From Norana najaformis (taxonomy: Eukaryota > Annelida > Clitellata > Crassiclitellata > Hormogastridae), in the NCBI GenBank assembly GCA_964023275.1, contig OZ029914.1:31999351-32063350 (forward strand): a stretch of 64,000 nucleotides of DNA. The letters run 5' to 3'. The position numbers and the translations under genes were made by a program. Under the pieces are notes generated by a model, which searched no databases, was not told the DNA's origin, and saw only the letters and a list, made by a program, of their open reading frames with translations. This document shows positions 12,066 to 21,480 of the stretch, in pieces (the stretch's first letter is position 1; each line of letters opens with the position of its first letter).

Positions 12066-12136
12066 GAATAAGCTGATCCCCGCGACGTGGGTTTCGTTTG
12101 GCGCTGTAGAAATCTCGGAATTACGATTACGCCCAG
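12066..12136 (+). repeat. LINE/SINE 3' tail, plus orientation
   Basis: It reads 'aataagctgatccccgcg', then 'cgtttggcgctgtagaaatc', then 'tcggaattacgattacg'. The same tail occurs inverted at 12830-12900, 34195-34270 and 60605-60730. The terminal 'gcgctgta.aaatct..aattac.attac' also ends the LINEs at 59760 and 50745. It is a 3' fragment of a retroposon. Confidence 0.6.
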
Positions 12137-12830
12137 GTCCGCCGTCCAATTTCTCTCGACCTAAACAACTCACTATGATTCACAATTAGGTCTAAATCAT
12201 CAAAGCCCAGGCTGTTTGATCAGTCCAGTCTCGAAAGCAAGGTTGGATTTCTAGAATTTTGGTCTGATTGGTTGAAATTTTGAAAGTGCAAGCACTGTAC
12301 ATATTTAAGGATCCGCCTGTGATTGGGTTCTGGGGAGAGTCGTGACTCGTGTTCTCCCACGCAACGGCTGCCAACAGTTTAAAAGGAAGTCCTCTTACAA
12401 ATTTGAGCTTAAACGGGTGATTCGTGCTTAGGCATTGCCGAAACATTTCGGAATGAACTTTTCGAAAAAGACTGGGATGGGTGGTGGTCATAGGTCTACT
12501 TTGACCCTACTATCCATCTGATCACTGCGGAGATCGATGTCTGATTTATTACCTAGAGATTAAGCTCCGCCAGAGTGGGGTCCGTGGCAGAGCATCAGTG
12601 GCCAACTATTCAATTATGGCGCATTTCCCCCAAAATTACCATTGAAAATTTCGCTTTAAAGTTTAAATTATGCTTGGACACCTGGGGATTAACAGAGTTT
12701 TAAAACTGAAACCATAAGAGATGCAGTTTTCGATCCAGACAAGAGTATTTGACTTTCAACGAAGCGTGTAGGCCTATATATGCCTATAATGTTACGGAAG
12801 CTCCCGTGGGGCCCCCCGTGGCGAAGACGT
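12136..12830. other. Spacer between two inverted tail repeats, no gene seen
   Basis: About 700 bp of apparently unique sequence separates a plus-oriented and a minus-oriented copy of the same retroposon tail. No recognisable coding potential. Confidence 0.4.
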
Positions 12831-13045
12831 AATCGTAAATTCGAGATTTCTACAGCGCCCAACGAAAGCTAAGGCGCGGGAGCCAGCTTATTCACAGGCG
12901 CTCAGTTAAAACAAAATCGATAGGCAAGAAGCGTTCGGCTCCAAGTCAAGATCCAACAGGCAGGCAGGCAGTTCGACGGCTACAGTGGCTGGTATTTGGA
13001 ATGGGATCTGCAGGAGAGATAAGGGGAAGATGACTAATAGTTTAA
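12830..13045 (-). repeat. Retroposon 3' region (LINE/SINE tail family), minus orientation
   Basis: The sequence 'ttctacagcgcccaacgaaa', then 'agccagcttattcacaggcg', then 'aaaacaaaatcgataggcaa', then 'caagtcaagatccaacaggc' and a 'ggagagataaggggaagatg' end recurs at 34195-34440. A more diverged form lies at 60605-60880. All three are in the same orientation. It is a dispersed multi-copy element. Confidence 0.7.
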
Positions 13046-13299
13046 TGAGTATTTTTTTTAAATTTTCTACTGGAAATTTGTTTGTAGGTCAGTAGGCCTA
13101 AGCCTCATATATCTCACAGTGGAATGAAAGAGAGCGTTCGATCGTTCCTTGTCTTAGGTCCTTGGCCTATTTTGTACTGTTAATTGCCGGGCGCTGGTTG
13201 AGGTTTGGCCTGGGATCGAACGATTCTACAGTAACGGGCTTGTTATCCTGCAAGTTTCAGTATTTTATTAATTAGCGACATCTATTTTGTTTGACGTCT

Positions 13300-13345
13300 C
13301 TCTCTTCGCTTAAGTAAGTAAGTAAGTAATGCATTTGTTAACACG
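13300..13345 (-). repeat. Retroposon tail with (TTAC) repeats
   Basis: 'taagtaagtaagtaagtaat' followed by 'gcatttgttaacacgcc'. A similar junction occurs at 61425-61460. A plus-oriented tail with 'attaaagaatacatttactt' and (ACTT)n lies at 13960-13997. These look like 3' tails of one retroposon family. Confidence 0.5.
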
Positions 13346-14590
13346 CCATATGTCCATCGAGTGAGCGAGGAATCGTAGGCGCTTCTCTTTTGGTTACCAG
13401 TTCTTGGTTTTGCTTAAATTAAATTTTAAACCAGTTTATGTGAAATTAATTCGAAACAAATTCAACGGTAAGATAATAATTTTCCCGTTAGTTTCAGTAT
13501 AAAAAACACCTATGTTTATCACTTAGGCCTATATATAATTTGAATCAAAAGTTAACTTTAGGCCCATTTCCCCCGTATAGACTCCTTTACAGCATCATAA
13601 TATGGCTGAAATAGGCTACAGATTCCCTAAGTTTCTATCCCCTTACCGGTTACCAAACCCTTAGATATGATACAGTAATAATGTTTCCCTTATTGGTAAG
13701 GTAAATATACCTTAGTTCACCCCTTATATATAAATTTTATTGAAAAAAGCTTAGACCCACTTAACCCATGTAGATTTTTTATTATCTTCTAGTTAGACTG
13801 CTTCATTAAAAATTTTCCCTTTCCTTATATCTTCTCAATGGCCAGTTCTCCTGCCCTCTTAATAATTAACCCATCCCCCTCGGCCCACATAATCATTCCA
13901 ATTCCTTCATATTAAGTTTTTCTTATGTTCTTAAATACTTGTAAACTGATGGGCGATTAGCTATTGGTTATTAAAGAATACATTTACTTACTTACTTTTT
14001 TACACCCTATTATTTAAAATAGTCCCAATTTTCTCCTTACCTTTGGAGGCGAAAGACTTACAACATTACTATGATGTCCGGGTATCTCCCCCTCCAATTC
14101 TCACCCGTATACCCATTGAGATGACAGCGTCTCAAAAATAGCTGTATAAAAACGTACGCTTTCATTGATTTCTAAATTTGCATATATTTTGCATCATATC
14201 TGATTGATTTGCAACTAAATGTGCATATATTTTATATCATAGTGAGATGTGGTGACCACCCTGGTCGGGCGACAAACGCGCTAAAAGCTGTGTTGGGGCT
14301 GAAAATTAGGGTTTGCTCGTACCCATGACTTATGCCTATTTTTAGCTGACTTCTTTGAATATAAGTTCTTATTAATAGGCCTAAACAAAAAGTATATATG
14401 AAACTGATCAACTACAGACTGTCAATGTAAAACTAACAGCAATGATCACGAACATTACTTGAACAGCTTTCGAATTTCCAACCATGCCCCAACAAGTCAT
14501 ATCAAACCACAGTTCACAACGTCGGCACTGCAGCCAGTCATCTGTTGACTCAAAACTTTCTCTTCATATCCTGCACAGCATGCCACTTTT
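13345..14590. other. Intergenic, retroposon tail near 13960, otherwise no gene seen
   Basis: AT-rich DNA. The (CTTA)n tail at about 13960-13997 is the only element I can name. The short open frame at 14484-14717 overlaps sequence repeated at 16355 and 35660 and looks like decayed LINE 3' end. Confidence 0.4.
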
Positions 14591-15500
14591 AAAACTCATT
14601 TTTAATCATTTCATGCCTGCTTCTCTTCTGAATGCGTTTCTCGCAAATTTATTTTGCGGACTTTGTGTTTTCTCATCCACGGTTACATGTACTCCGATAT
14701 TATCAATTTCAATCTAATTTTAGCATACATAACGTGATCATACATTGAACCCAAAAGCTGCCATGTACATTTGTGACTTCTTTTTTCATGGGTAACTTAA
14801 GCTTGGAAAGAGGACTTCAAAAAGCGTTCACTATAATTTTAATTATGAAATATAAAGTAGAAGAATATACAGTATATCTATATGTAATAATCGGTAAATA
14901 TTGAAGTTTTATGTATTGTTATGCTTTAGAATAGCCTACAAATGCCCCAAATATAACGTTGCTGTTGGGCATGGAGAAGCTTAACAAAGAAAGTGAGAAG
15001 GTGCTGTCGTCTTATTTTGATGGGGACGGAAGGAGACGTCAGCTGTGTCTTATTCTGGGAAAAACAGCATCTTTCCATTCGGTGCCAGAGCAAATCAAGG
15101 AGCTCCTTTCAGCTCAGCAAGTGCAGGAGGTAATATCAGAATTTGGCCAATGGTCTTGTAAATAAAAAAGTTTTGTAATTTGTCTGAATTCAGTCGATTA
15201 GAAAAGTTTACAGAAATGTTTCCACTGTACCTCTGATGCATCTAAGAGGAACTCGTTCGGAGCATTAAATCTAAGTTTCAAATCGATGCATGCCTTTCTC
15301 AAAGGCATGTTGTTGTAAACAATAATTTGAGGTTTAGTGGTATCCAAGTAATTTGCTATCAGTTCTCCTTGTCTGTATCACAAGCCATTCTTTGAATTAC
15401 TCTAATTGAACTTATTCACTAATGCTTACATGGTACTACGAAATCGACAATTCTTCCCTGCCGACAGTAGTTTTGTGCATAACTTCAGTCGCCTACTATA
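14590..15500 (+). repeat. Duplicated segment carrying type 1 exon copy A
   Basis: Sequence from about 14600 ('actcatttttaatcatttca') through 15499 recurs at about 16350-17540 and again at 35660-36545. Intronic stretches are almost identical between 14.8-15.5 kb and 16.9-17.5 kb; I counted one substitution in about 185 bp after the exon. The segment ends at the insertion that starts near 15500. Confidence 0.85.
14935..15129 (+). CDS. Type 1 array exon, copy A (65 codons), unknown protein family
   Basis: Bounded by AG at 14933-14934 and 'CAGGAG|gtaata'. It is open in one frame with both borders phase 0. It encodes a charged, probably helical segment: 'NKESEKVLSSYFDGDGRRR', then 'SVPEQIKELLSAQQVQE'. 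Four copies share exactly 195 bp. Relative to the copy at 16989 the exon differs at about 41 of 195 bases, while the next 185 intronic bases differ at about one. A 5-bp insertion next to the usual acceptor makes this copy use a slightly different AG. If the donor is not used, the frame continues 11 codons to a stop ('VISEFGQWSCK'), so a terminal exon is the alternative. I do not recognise the family. Confidence 0.55.
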
Positions 15501-15511
15501 GGGGGTAGAGA

Positions 15512-15884
15512 GGGGCAAGATGCCCCCTCGGGGCAAAACGCCCCCATGCCACCCTGTCTTCCTTCCGCTATGTAATGGACTGTTCTCGCTGTCCTTGAGT
15601 CAGTCACTGTACATATTGAGGTCAACTTTAGCCATTTTGGTATTGCTGATGCTTTGCGCGATTTTAGTAATAAATTCGATTTTTACGTGTTTCCTTGTAA
15701 AGGTAAGCTTGCCAATTCTGTCTCATTAATATTACTTGACGTTAGGCAGAACCAAAAGTAAATATATAGTTTTAAAGAGTACTTTATATATAATTATTTT
15801 GCACCGTAATTGGGGATCTTTTAGGCTACAATTGTGTGATATGGGAAGTCTGTCAGCGTAGTACCAAGCGGGGCAAAACGCCCC
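15512..15884. mobile_element. Possible MITE with short GC-rich terminal inverted repeats
   Basis: A 373-bp insertion between two stretches of the duplicated segment. The left end 'ggggcaagatgccccctcgg' and the reverse complement of the right end 'ggggcgttttgccccgcttgg' share a 'ggggc....tgcccc.ct.gg' pattern. Each end is itself a small hairpin of the form GGGGC-A-rich-GCCCC. No clear target-site duplication is visible. It has no transposase. Confidence 0.35.
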
Positions 15885-15988
15885 ATGAACATGAATATTT
15901 AATCTAAATGAGTGACTTCTATTGCGCCGTTATCATAATCTATAAAACGTCAATCGATAGTGCGTAAAGTGAGCCTGAAGTCAAAATT

Positions 15989-16073
15989 ATGATCCGCTGG
16001 AGAAGCCGGTTGTCACCCGATAAGTCAGAGAAACCAGATGTCATGCTGCGTTGGTTAAACAACCTGAAACAAC
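15989..16073 (+). CDS. Possible upstream coding exon, copy 1 (28 codons)
   Basis: An ATG opens 28 codons ('MIRWRSRLSPDKSEKPDVM' then 'LRWLNNLKQ') that end at a good donor, 'CAAC|gtgagt'. The second duplicate at 35298-35382 has the same structure with one residue changed. Because the duplicates are recent, conservation adds little. Its phase-1 donor does not match the phase-0 start of the type 1 exons, so an intervening exon would be needed. Weak. Confidence 0.2.
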
Positions 16074-16688
16074 GTGAGTTTTAAGTTTAGTTCTGATGAA
16101 ATTATATAGCCCAGGAGTCCATTACTGTTCTGGTGGGTGGAGCAGTAAGAGTCAAAGCATCCGTTGTTCGGGAAATATTTACTTGGGACCTACAAGAAAG
16201 AGCTTAAACGGAGTACGTTTGCGCACTGCATGGGAATCCTGTTGCATGGGGTCATTATAACATTGAAAAAAGCCGACATAGCGAAACTCTTTATAAGTAG
16301 GCCTACTCATAGCTTTATAGCTAACGCAACAAAGAACGTAAATATGCAAAGAACTCGTTTTTAATCATTTCATGCCTGCTTCTCTTCTGAATGCGTTTCT
16401 CGCAAATTTATTTTGCGGACTTTGTGTTTTCTCATCCACGGTTACATGTACTCCGATATTATCAATTTCAATCTAATTTTAGCATACATAACGTGATCAT
16501 ACATTGAACCCAAAAGCTGCCATGTACATTTGTGACTTCTTTTTTCATGGGTAACTTAAGCTTGGAAAGAGGACTTCAAAAAGCGTTCACTATAATTTTA
16601 ATTATGAAATATAAAGTAGAAGAATATACAGTATATCTATATGTAATAATCGGTAAATATTGAAGTTTTATGTATTGTTATGCTTTAG

Positions 16689-16883
16689 AATACAAATGCC
16701 CCTAATGTAATTCTATTGTTGGGGTTGGAAAAAACAACCAAAGAAACCGAAGAAGTGTTGACGGCTTTTTTTGATGGAGAAGGGAGGAGGCGAGAGCTGT
16801 CACTTACTCTTGGGATTACGTCAGATATTCAATCAGTGCCAGAAAGAATAAAGGAGCTACTTTTAGCTCAAGAAGTCCAGGAG
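16689..16883 (+). CDS. Type 1 array exon, copy B (65 codons)
   Basis: Acceptor 'tatgctttag', donor 'CAGGAG|gtaata', phases 0 and 0. Motifs: 'TKETEEVLTAFFDGEGRRRE' and 'QSVPERIKELLLAQEVQE'. Its downstream intron is only 105 bp before the next exon copy. Compared with that next copy (16989) it differs at about 38 of 195 bases, spread over synonymous and non-synonymous sites, whereas the upstream intronic 95 bp differ at one. Protein family not recognised. Confidence 0.6.
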
Positions 16884-16988
16884 GTAATATCAGAGTTTTA
16901 ATTATGAAATATAAAGTAGAAGAATATACAGTATATCTATATGTAATAATCGGTAAATATTGAAGTTTCATGTATTGTTATGCTTTAG

Positions 16989-17183
16989 AATACAAATGCC
17001 CCAAATGTAATTTTGCTGATGGACTTGGAAAAAACTACTAAAGAAACTGAAAAAGTTCTATCAGCTTATTTTGATGGAGAAGGAAGGAGACGTGAACTTT
17101 CTTTTATTCTTGGGATAACAGCAGCTCTTCAATCAGTGCCAGAACAAATCAAGGAGCTACTTTCAGCTCAGAAAGTGCAGGAG
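16989..17183 (+). CDS. Type 1 array exon, copy C (65 codons)
   Basis: Acceptor 'tatgctttag', donor 'CAGGAG|gtaata', phases 0 and 0, exactly 300 bp after copy B. Motifs: 'LEKTTKETEKVLSAYFDGEG' and 'QSVPEQIKELLSAQKVQE'. Copies B and C together would splice into 130 codons in frame across a 105-bp intron. The downstream intron is nearly identical to that after copy A. Same alternative as the others: read-through to a stop 11 codons past the donor. Confidence 0.6.
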
Positions 17184-17739
17184 GTAATATCAGAATTTGG
17201 CCAATGGTCTTGTAAATAAAAAAGTTTTGTAATTTGTCTGAATTCAGTCGATTAGAAAAGTTTACAGAAATGTTTCCACTGTACCTCTGATGCATCTAAG
17301 AGGAACTCGTTCGGAGCATTAAATCTAAGTTTCAAATCGATGCATGCCTTTCTCTAAGGCATGTTGTTGTAAACAATAATTTGAGGTTTAGTGGTATCCA
17401 AGTAATTTGCTATCAGTTCTCCTTGTCTGTATCACAAGCCATTCTTTGAATTACTCTAATTGAACTTATTCACTAATGCTTACATGGTACTACGAAATCG
17501 ACAATTCTTCACTGCCGACAGTAGTTTTATGCATATTTCAGTCGCGTACTATGCTCAGGACTGTTAAAAGTAGCGCTTATGACTTAGATCTACTCTAAGT
17601 GCGAGAGTGCCCCCGACACATATCATGTCACCGAAACGGCTGTCCTGCGTATTTTGTCCGATTTACGCGATGCTATAAATGTCTGCCTTGTGAAAACACT
17701 ATGCAAATTAGTTCCCTTTATCCCACGGGAATATTCATG

Positions 17740-17890
17740 GAATCAGATTTTGTATGCCTCAAACTGTCTTAGTTTACACGCAACTGATCTGGTTACTTGC
17801 CGACTCGATTTCTGCAACTCAATTCTGATTGGCGTTGTTAAAAGAGATTTGCACGAACTCCAAATTGTTTGAAATTCTCTAGTCAGAGCG
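17740..17890 (+). repeat. CR1-like LINE reverse transcriptase fragment
   Basis: The translation contains 'LVTCRLDFCNSILIGV' and 'LHELQIV', which is the LINE RT C-terminal signature 'lVtsRLDyCNsLL'. Only about 45 residues remain. The duplicate lies at 36735-36880. Confidence 0.7.
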
Positions 17891-17913
17891 ATAACGAAAA
17901 CCACTTAGTCTGA

Positions 17914-18174
17914 CTATGGCTCCACACTTATAGCAATGCATCTTTGGGAGACATCAATCCTAGTCATGCTGTCAGGCACAGTGTGGGCATGACGGAGGTT
18001 TCTATAATTTTGTCGTATTTTCTCGCTTTCGCCCGCCATATTCATAACCTTTGTAAGAACCAGATAAGGCATCATCTGCATTTCCTCTAACAGTTCGTCG
18101 TTCAGAATTCTCACAACTATTCGATCGCGTATAAGTTCACCCTTGATTCCTCCAAATTTACATGTCTCGTCCAA
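17914..18174 (-). pseudogene. Ty3/gypsy gag fragment, copy 1
   Basis: The minus strand encodes 'CKFGGIKGELIRDRIVVRIL' followed by a 'VLTKVMNMAGESEK' segment. This is the C-terminal part of the gag capsid domain in common gypsy elements (pattern 'C.fG.l.d.LiRDRIV.GI'). It has no LTRs or zinc knuckle nearby. The same fragment is at 36906-37166. Confidence 0.65.
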
Positions 18175-18659
18175 GAAAATAGTATAGTCATTAATGCCTC
18201 ATACGGCTACCCCTCTCGTGGAATGCGGCAACTGAATTTGGCGCGTTCATAGCTTACACATTTCCTCACAACAAAACAAATATCAAAACGCTGTTACTAT
18301 AGTCGTCAATTATCATGTCTATCAAACTTCTACGCGGCTAACTGACCGGTTTGCTTTTCAGTATTCGCATGCCTCTTCATGGGTATTTCATACCTACACT
18401 GTTCAGGCCCACCCCAGTGTGCAGATATAACATGGACATCTGCGCTATCACTATTATTATTTCTGCATTTATTAAGCGCTACTGTATGATGACTAAGCAT
18501 CAATCAATGGCATTGAGCCGTTTTGAGTGAAGGACTTGCTCAAGGTCCCTACACAGAAACAATCTCAGTGAAGGCTTGAACTCGTTACGAACAGATTCAT
18601 CCAAACATCCAATCATCTAAAGTATATCAGTTAATCGAGAAGAGAAGAGATAAGCCGTG

Positions 18660-20268
18660 TTTGCTGATCGATGGCAACGTGTGATAAGAGATCAAATCCA
18701 TCGATCGAATCTTCTTATGTGACAATAATGGTGAAGGCATTGTGCATGAAAACGCCTCTGATGGATGCTATCGCTGAAAAATGATCAAGATATTTATCCA
18801 CTAAATAAAGATGTCTTCTACAAGAAGCCAGTTTTCGTCATATGAGAACAAGTTATCTAGAACTAGAAATTTCAATAACACCTGAAGGGTAAACAGAAAT
18901 TACAGGCAAGAGAAAAGAAGCGAGACAATTGGAAAGAACAGAACAAGGAACCCCTTCTGGATGAAGAAAAAAGAAACCACTAGAAAATGAGAGTAATGTG
19001 CGTAAAATCCAGAGAGGGAAACCATTTCGATGGATGACATCAAGATTCTTGTATCCCAAACGCAAAACAATCACAAGCCGGGTTAGCGGGTGTTTGGAGC
19101 GGCGTCGACCGTTGTCCTAAATTAGTGGCCGGCTGGTGAAGTACACATGGAGGGATTTCTGGGCATTGCTTTTTCTATCGTCTTCAAGAGACTTTTAGAC
19201 AGTCAACTGTGTGCTGTGGATTTCATCTGCGGCTGTCGTTCCTTACTTTCTCATCTTCGATGCAGCACATTCAGAAATTCCAACTTGGTGTCACCCGTTA
19301 ACCCTAGATGAGAATCCGTCAGCTGGGCCCTGCGGAAGCCCAGTATTTCTGACTTTTCTAGTTATCTGAGCATTTATATTGTTTTGTTTAGCCCAATCTT
19401 GAGCATTTTCTACCGATGAACATAATTTAATCAAGGCTATAGCAGAGGGCGCCCTTTGTTAGGTTCACTTGAACAGTTAGGCAGACGTCTCTTTCCAAGA
19501 ATTTGGGTTAGGCCTACTTGTTGCTTTAGCTGCAAATTCTGCCCGTCAATTATAGACGTTTTTAAATTAGTCATAATTTATATTCTGTCAGACATTATTT
19601 GCTTGTTTAGTGTTTCATAAAAGGTGTATCGTATTTTTCACTTTGTTCTATTCATACTCCGATTTTATTCAACTAAGATGGCAAACCGCAATGCCTTCTC
19701 TATTATCTTTTATTCTGTCACCGCCGCTGGCTTCCTTAGTTTCCTCAAATCCGATGTATATGGCCAGCTAATAATTGTCTTTATCACTAATTTTCTAATT
19801 AAAATTACTATTTTAAAGCCCAGATGGTACAATTTTCCTACCCAATCAGACCGGGAGGATCTCACCTGAAATGTGATTGTTGAAAACGTCCTGGCTGAAT
19901 AATATAAATGTTAATATTGCAGGAACAGAGACCATATTTGGTGGCATAAAAGAAGGTAGCCAATAGGAAAGCGTATCGGCCTCTTAAATGTTCGTCCATG
20001 GGTTTTGACTCTTGGTCCGCTTAAATACCAAGGGTTAGGGTTCACGGCCAGCCTGGATTGCCATAGAGCTGATGGAAAGAATGGGCATATTTTTATCCCC
20101 TTGCAAACGTCTTGCCACAACGATCAGCGGTTCAGTGCGACTGTGTTCTGAAGTATGTTCGAGGAGCCGGACATATGCGAAGACGAACCATTCAAGGGAT
20201 GTACTCCACTTTGCATGCAGTAGTATGTTCCATTCTTTCTTTATTCTTTCTTTCCTTCTTTCCTTCTC
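18660..20268 (+). repeat. Block B, copy 1 (half-unit leading to a type 2 exon)
   Basis: Shares landmarks with 28020-29690, 37650-39262 and 41230-42905: 'atttatccac.aaataaag', 'ggagcggcgtcgacc', 'gtgctgtgga.ttcatct', 'aggcctacttgttgctttag', 'atggcaaaccgcaatgcc' and 'ccggacatatgcgaag'. Copies 1 and 3 are nearly identical, as are 2 and 4; between the pairs similarity is clearly lower. This gives two rounds of duplication. No convincing coding exon of its own was found. Confidence 0.75.
19512..20268. repeat. 757-bp direct repeat, left of the LTR element
   Basis: Identical, as far as I read, to 25285-26041, which lies immediately right of the LTR element. The corresponding stretch near 38517-39262 differs at several percent. 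The two flanking copies are therefore much younger than the big duplication. See the findings for interpretation. Confidence 0.85.
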
Positions 20269-20958
20269 TGTAGTGAAAAGTTGTAAAAACAATGAGGATT
20301 TTAGGGTTTTGCATATTGTAGATTGTATTACGTCCGACAGTTTAGCTATTGTGTTTATGCAATTAATTTGCACGGAACACTGGGGAACAGTTGGATGTAA
20401 TTAACGAGAGGCGGATAGGACGCCCGTAGTTGACAGGTAGAAGTAAACGAGACAGAGGGAGAGTCAGAGAGAGAGAGAGAGAGAGAAAGGCGGAGCAGAG
20501 GGATGCTGATCGGATGGCGAAAGGGAGAATTTGGGTGATTGACAGATGAAGGGGAAAGTTAAGGAAGGGTGCGAAGCGAAGAAGGCATTCGCTAAACAAC
20601 GGTCGAAAGAGGCGTTAGGTTCCGGAGAACAGAAGAAAGATAATAAACCTGTATCTCTTAAACGGACCTCGCTAGACTAATAGGCCGATGCGAATCATAG
20701 ACTCTGAGTTTGCTGAATTTGTTGTAAATACGGTGTAAATACGTGTAATATACGAGTGAAAGAAAGAATCGGTGTTAAGTCTCTGTACGGTCGGACTTAT
20801 CCGATCACGAACCCGCGTGCTGTTAAAGGCCTAAAGTCCCCCGAAGATAAAGCCATATCAATAGCACCGCTCGCCACCATATCCTGAAAGGAGACTTGTT
20901 TTCGCCAGCGATCCATCGCATCGCAGGACTCGCAAGCAAAAACATTTCTTTCAGTACA
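20269..20958 (+). repeat. 5' LTR of Gmr1-like element 1
   Basis: 690 bp, TG...CA ends. It contains a (GA)n run at about 20470-20487 and would carry the promoter. The sequence after it, 'ttgtgacagtgaaggac', occupies the primer-binding position, but I cannot assign the tRNA. Confidence 0.9.
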
Positions 20959-21480
20959 TTGTGACAGTGAAGGACTTGATTCGTGTGTCAACGGATACCT
21001 ACAACGTGACGCCGACATCTACAGGATTCGACCGATGTGCTGAGACGAACTAAGCCGAGAAGAACAACCAAGGGAACAACCGTTTCAACAAACAACTACC
21101 ATTTCATCAACCAAAGCAGGAGTCTGGAGAAGCCAGCAACAAGTGACGCAGGGTAACGGAGGTCGGAGCTCAACAAGAAATCATTCTCCAGCGGATGTGG
21201 CAGTTTCCCCAAAACTACACATTCGACAAATCTGGAACGAAATCTGGTGAGCGCATTCCGAGTCGTTAATCAGTGATCATTCGTCATTTTGTTCTGTGTT
21301 TCATAGAAGCAGCGTGATTAGTGATTTATTGAGAGTGTGAAGGCAGAAGCCGTTAAACTATATTACTATTACTGTTACGTTATATTATTGAATTATCTTA
21401 TTGTGTCTGTTGGTACAAGTGAAACTTGTAGAGATTTATCTATTGTCGTACTGTATTAATTGGTAGAATTTTATATTGAA

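Noticed and set aside
16074..16113. A 40-bp intron joining the 28-codon ATG exon to the following open frame
   Set aside because: Too short for a normal animal intron, and the alternative frames hit stops.
18853..19074. Minus-strand 73-codon frame repeated at 37845-38066
   Set aside because: Preserved only between recent duplicates, not in the older block B copies, and has no recognisable features.
20470..20487. GA microsatellite as a regulatory site
   Set aside because: It is part of the LTR and present in both LTR copies; no independent evidence of function.
21460..21480. TTG start 21 bp upstream of the element 1 ORF
   Set aside because: An in-frame ATG follows at 21481 and eukaryotic translation would normally use it.
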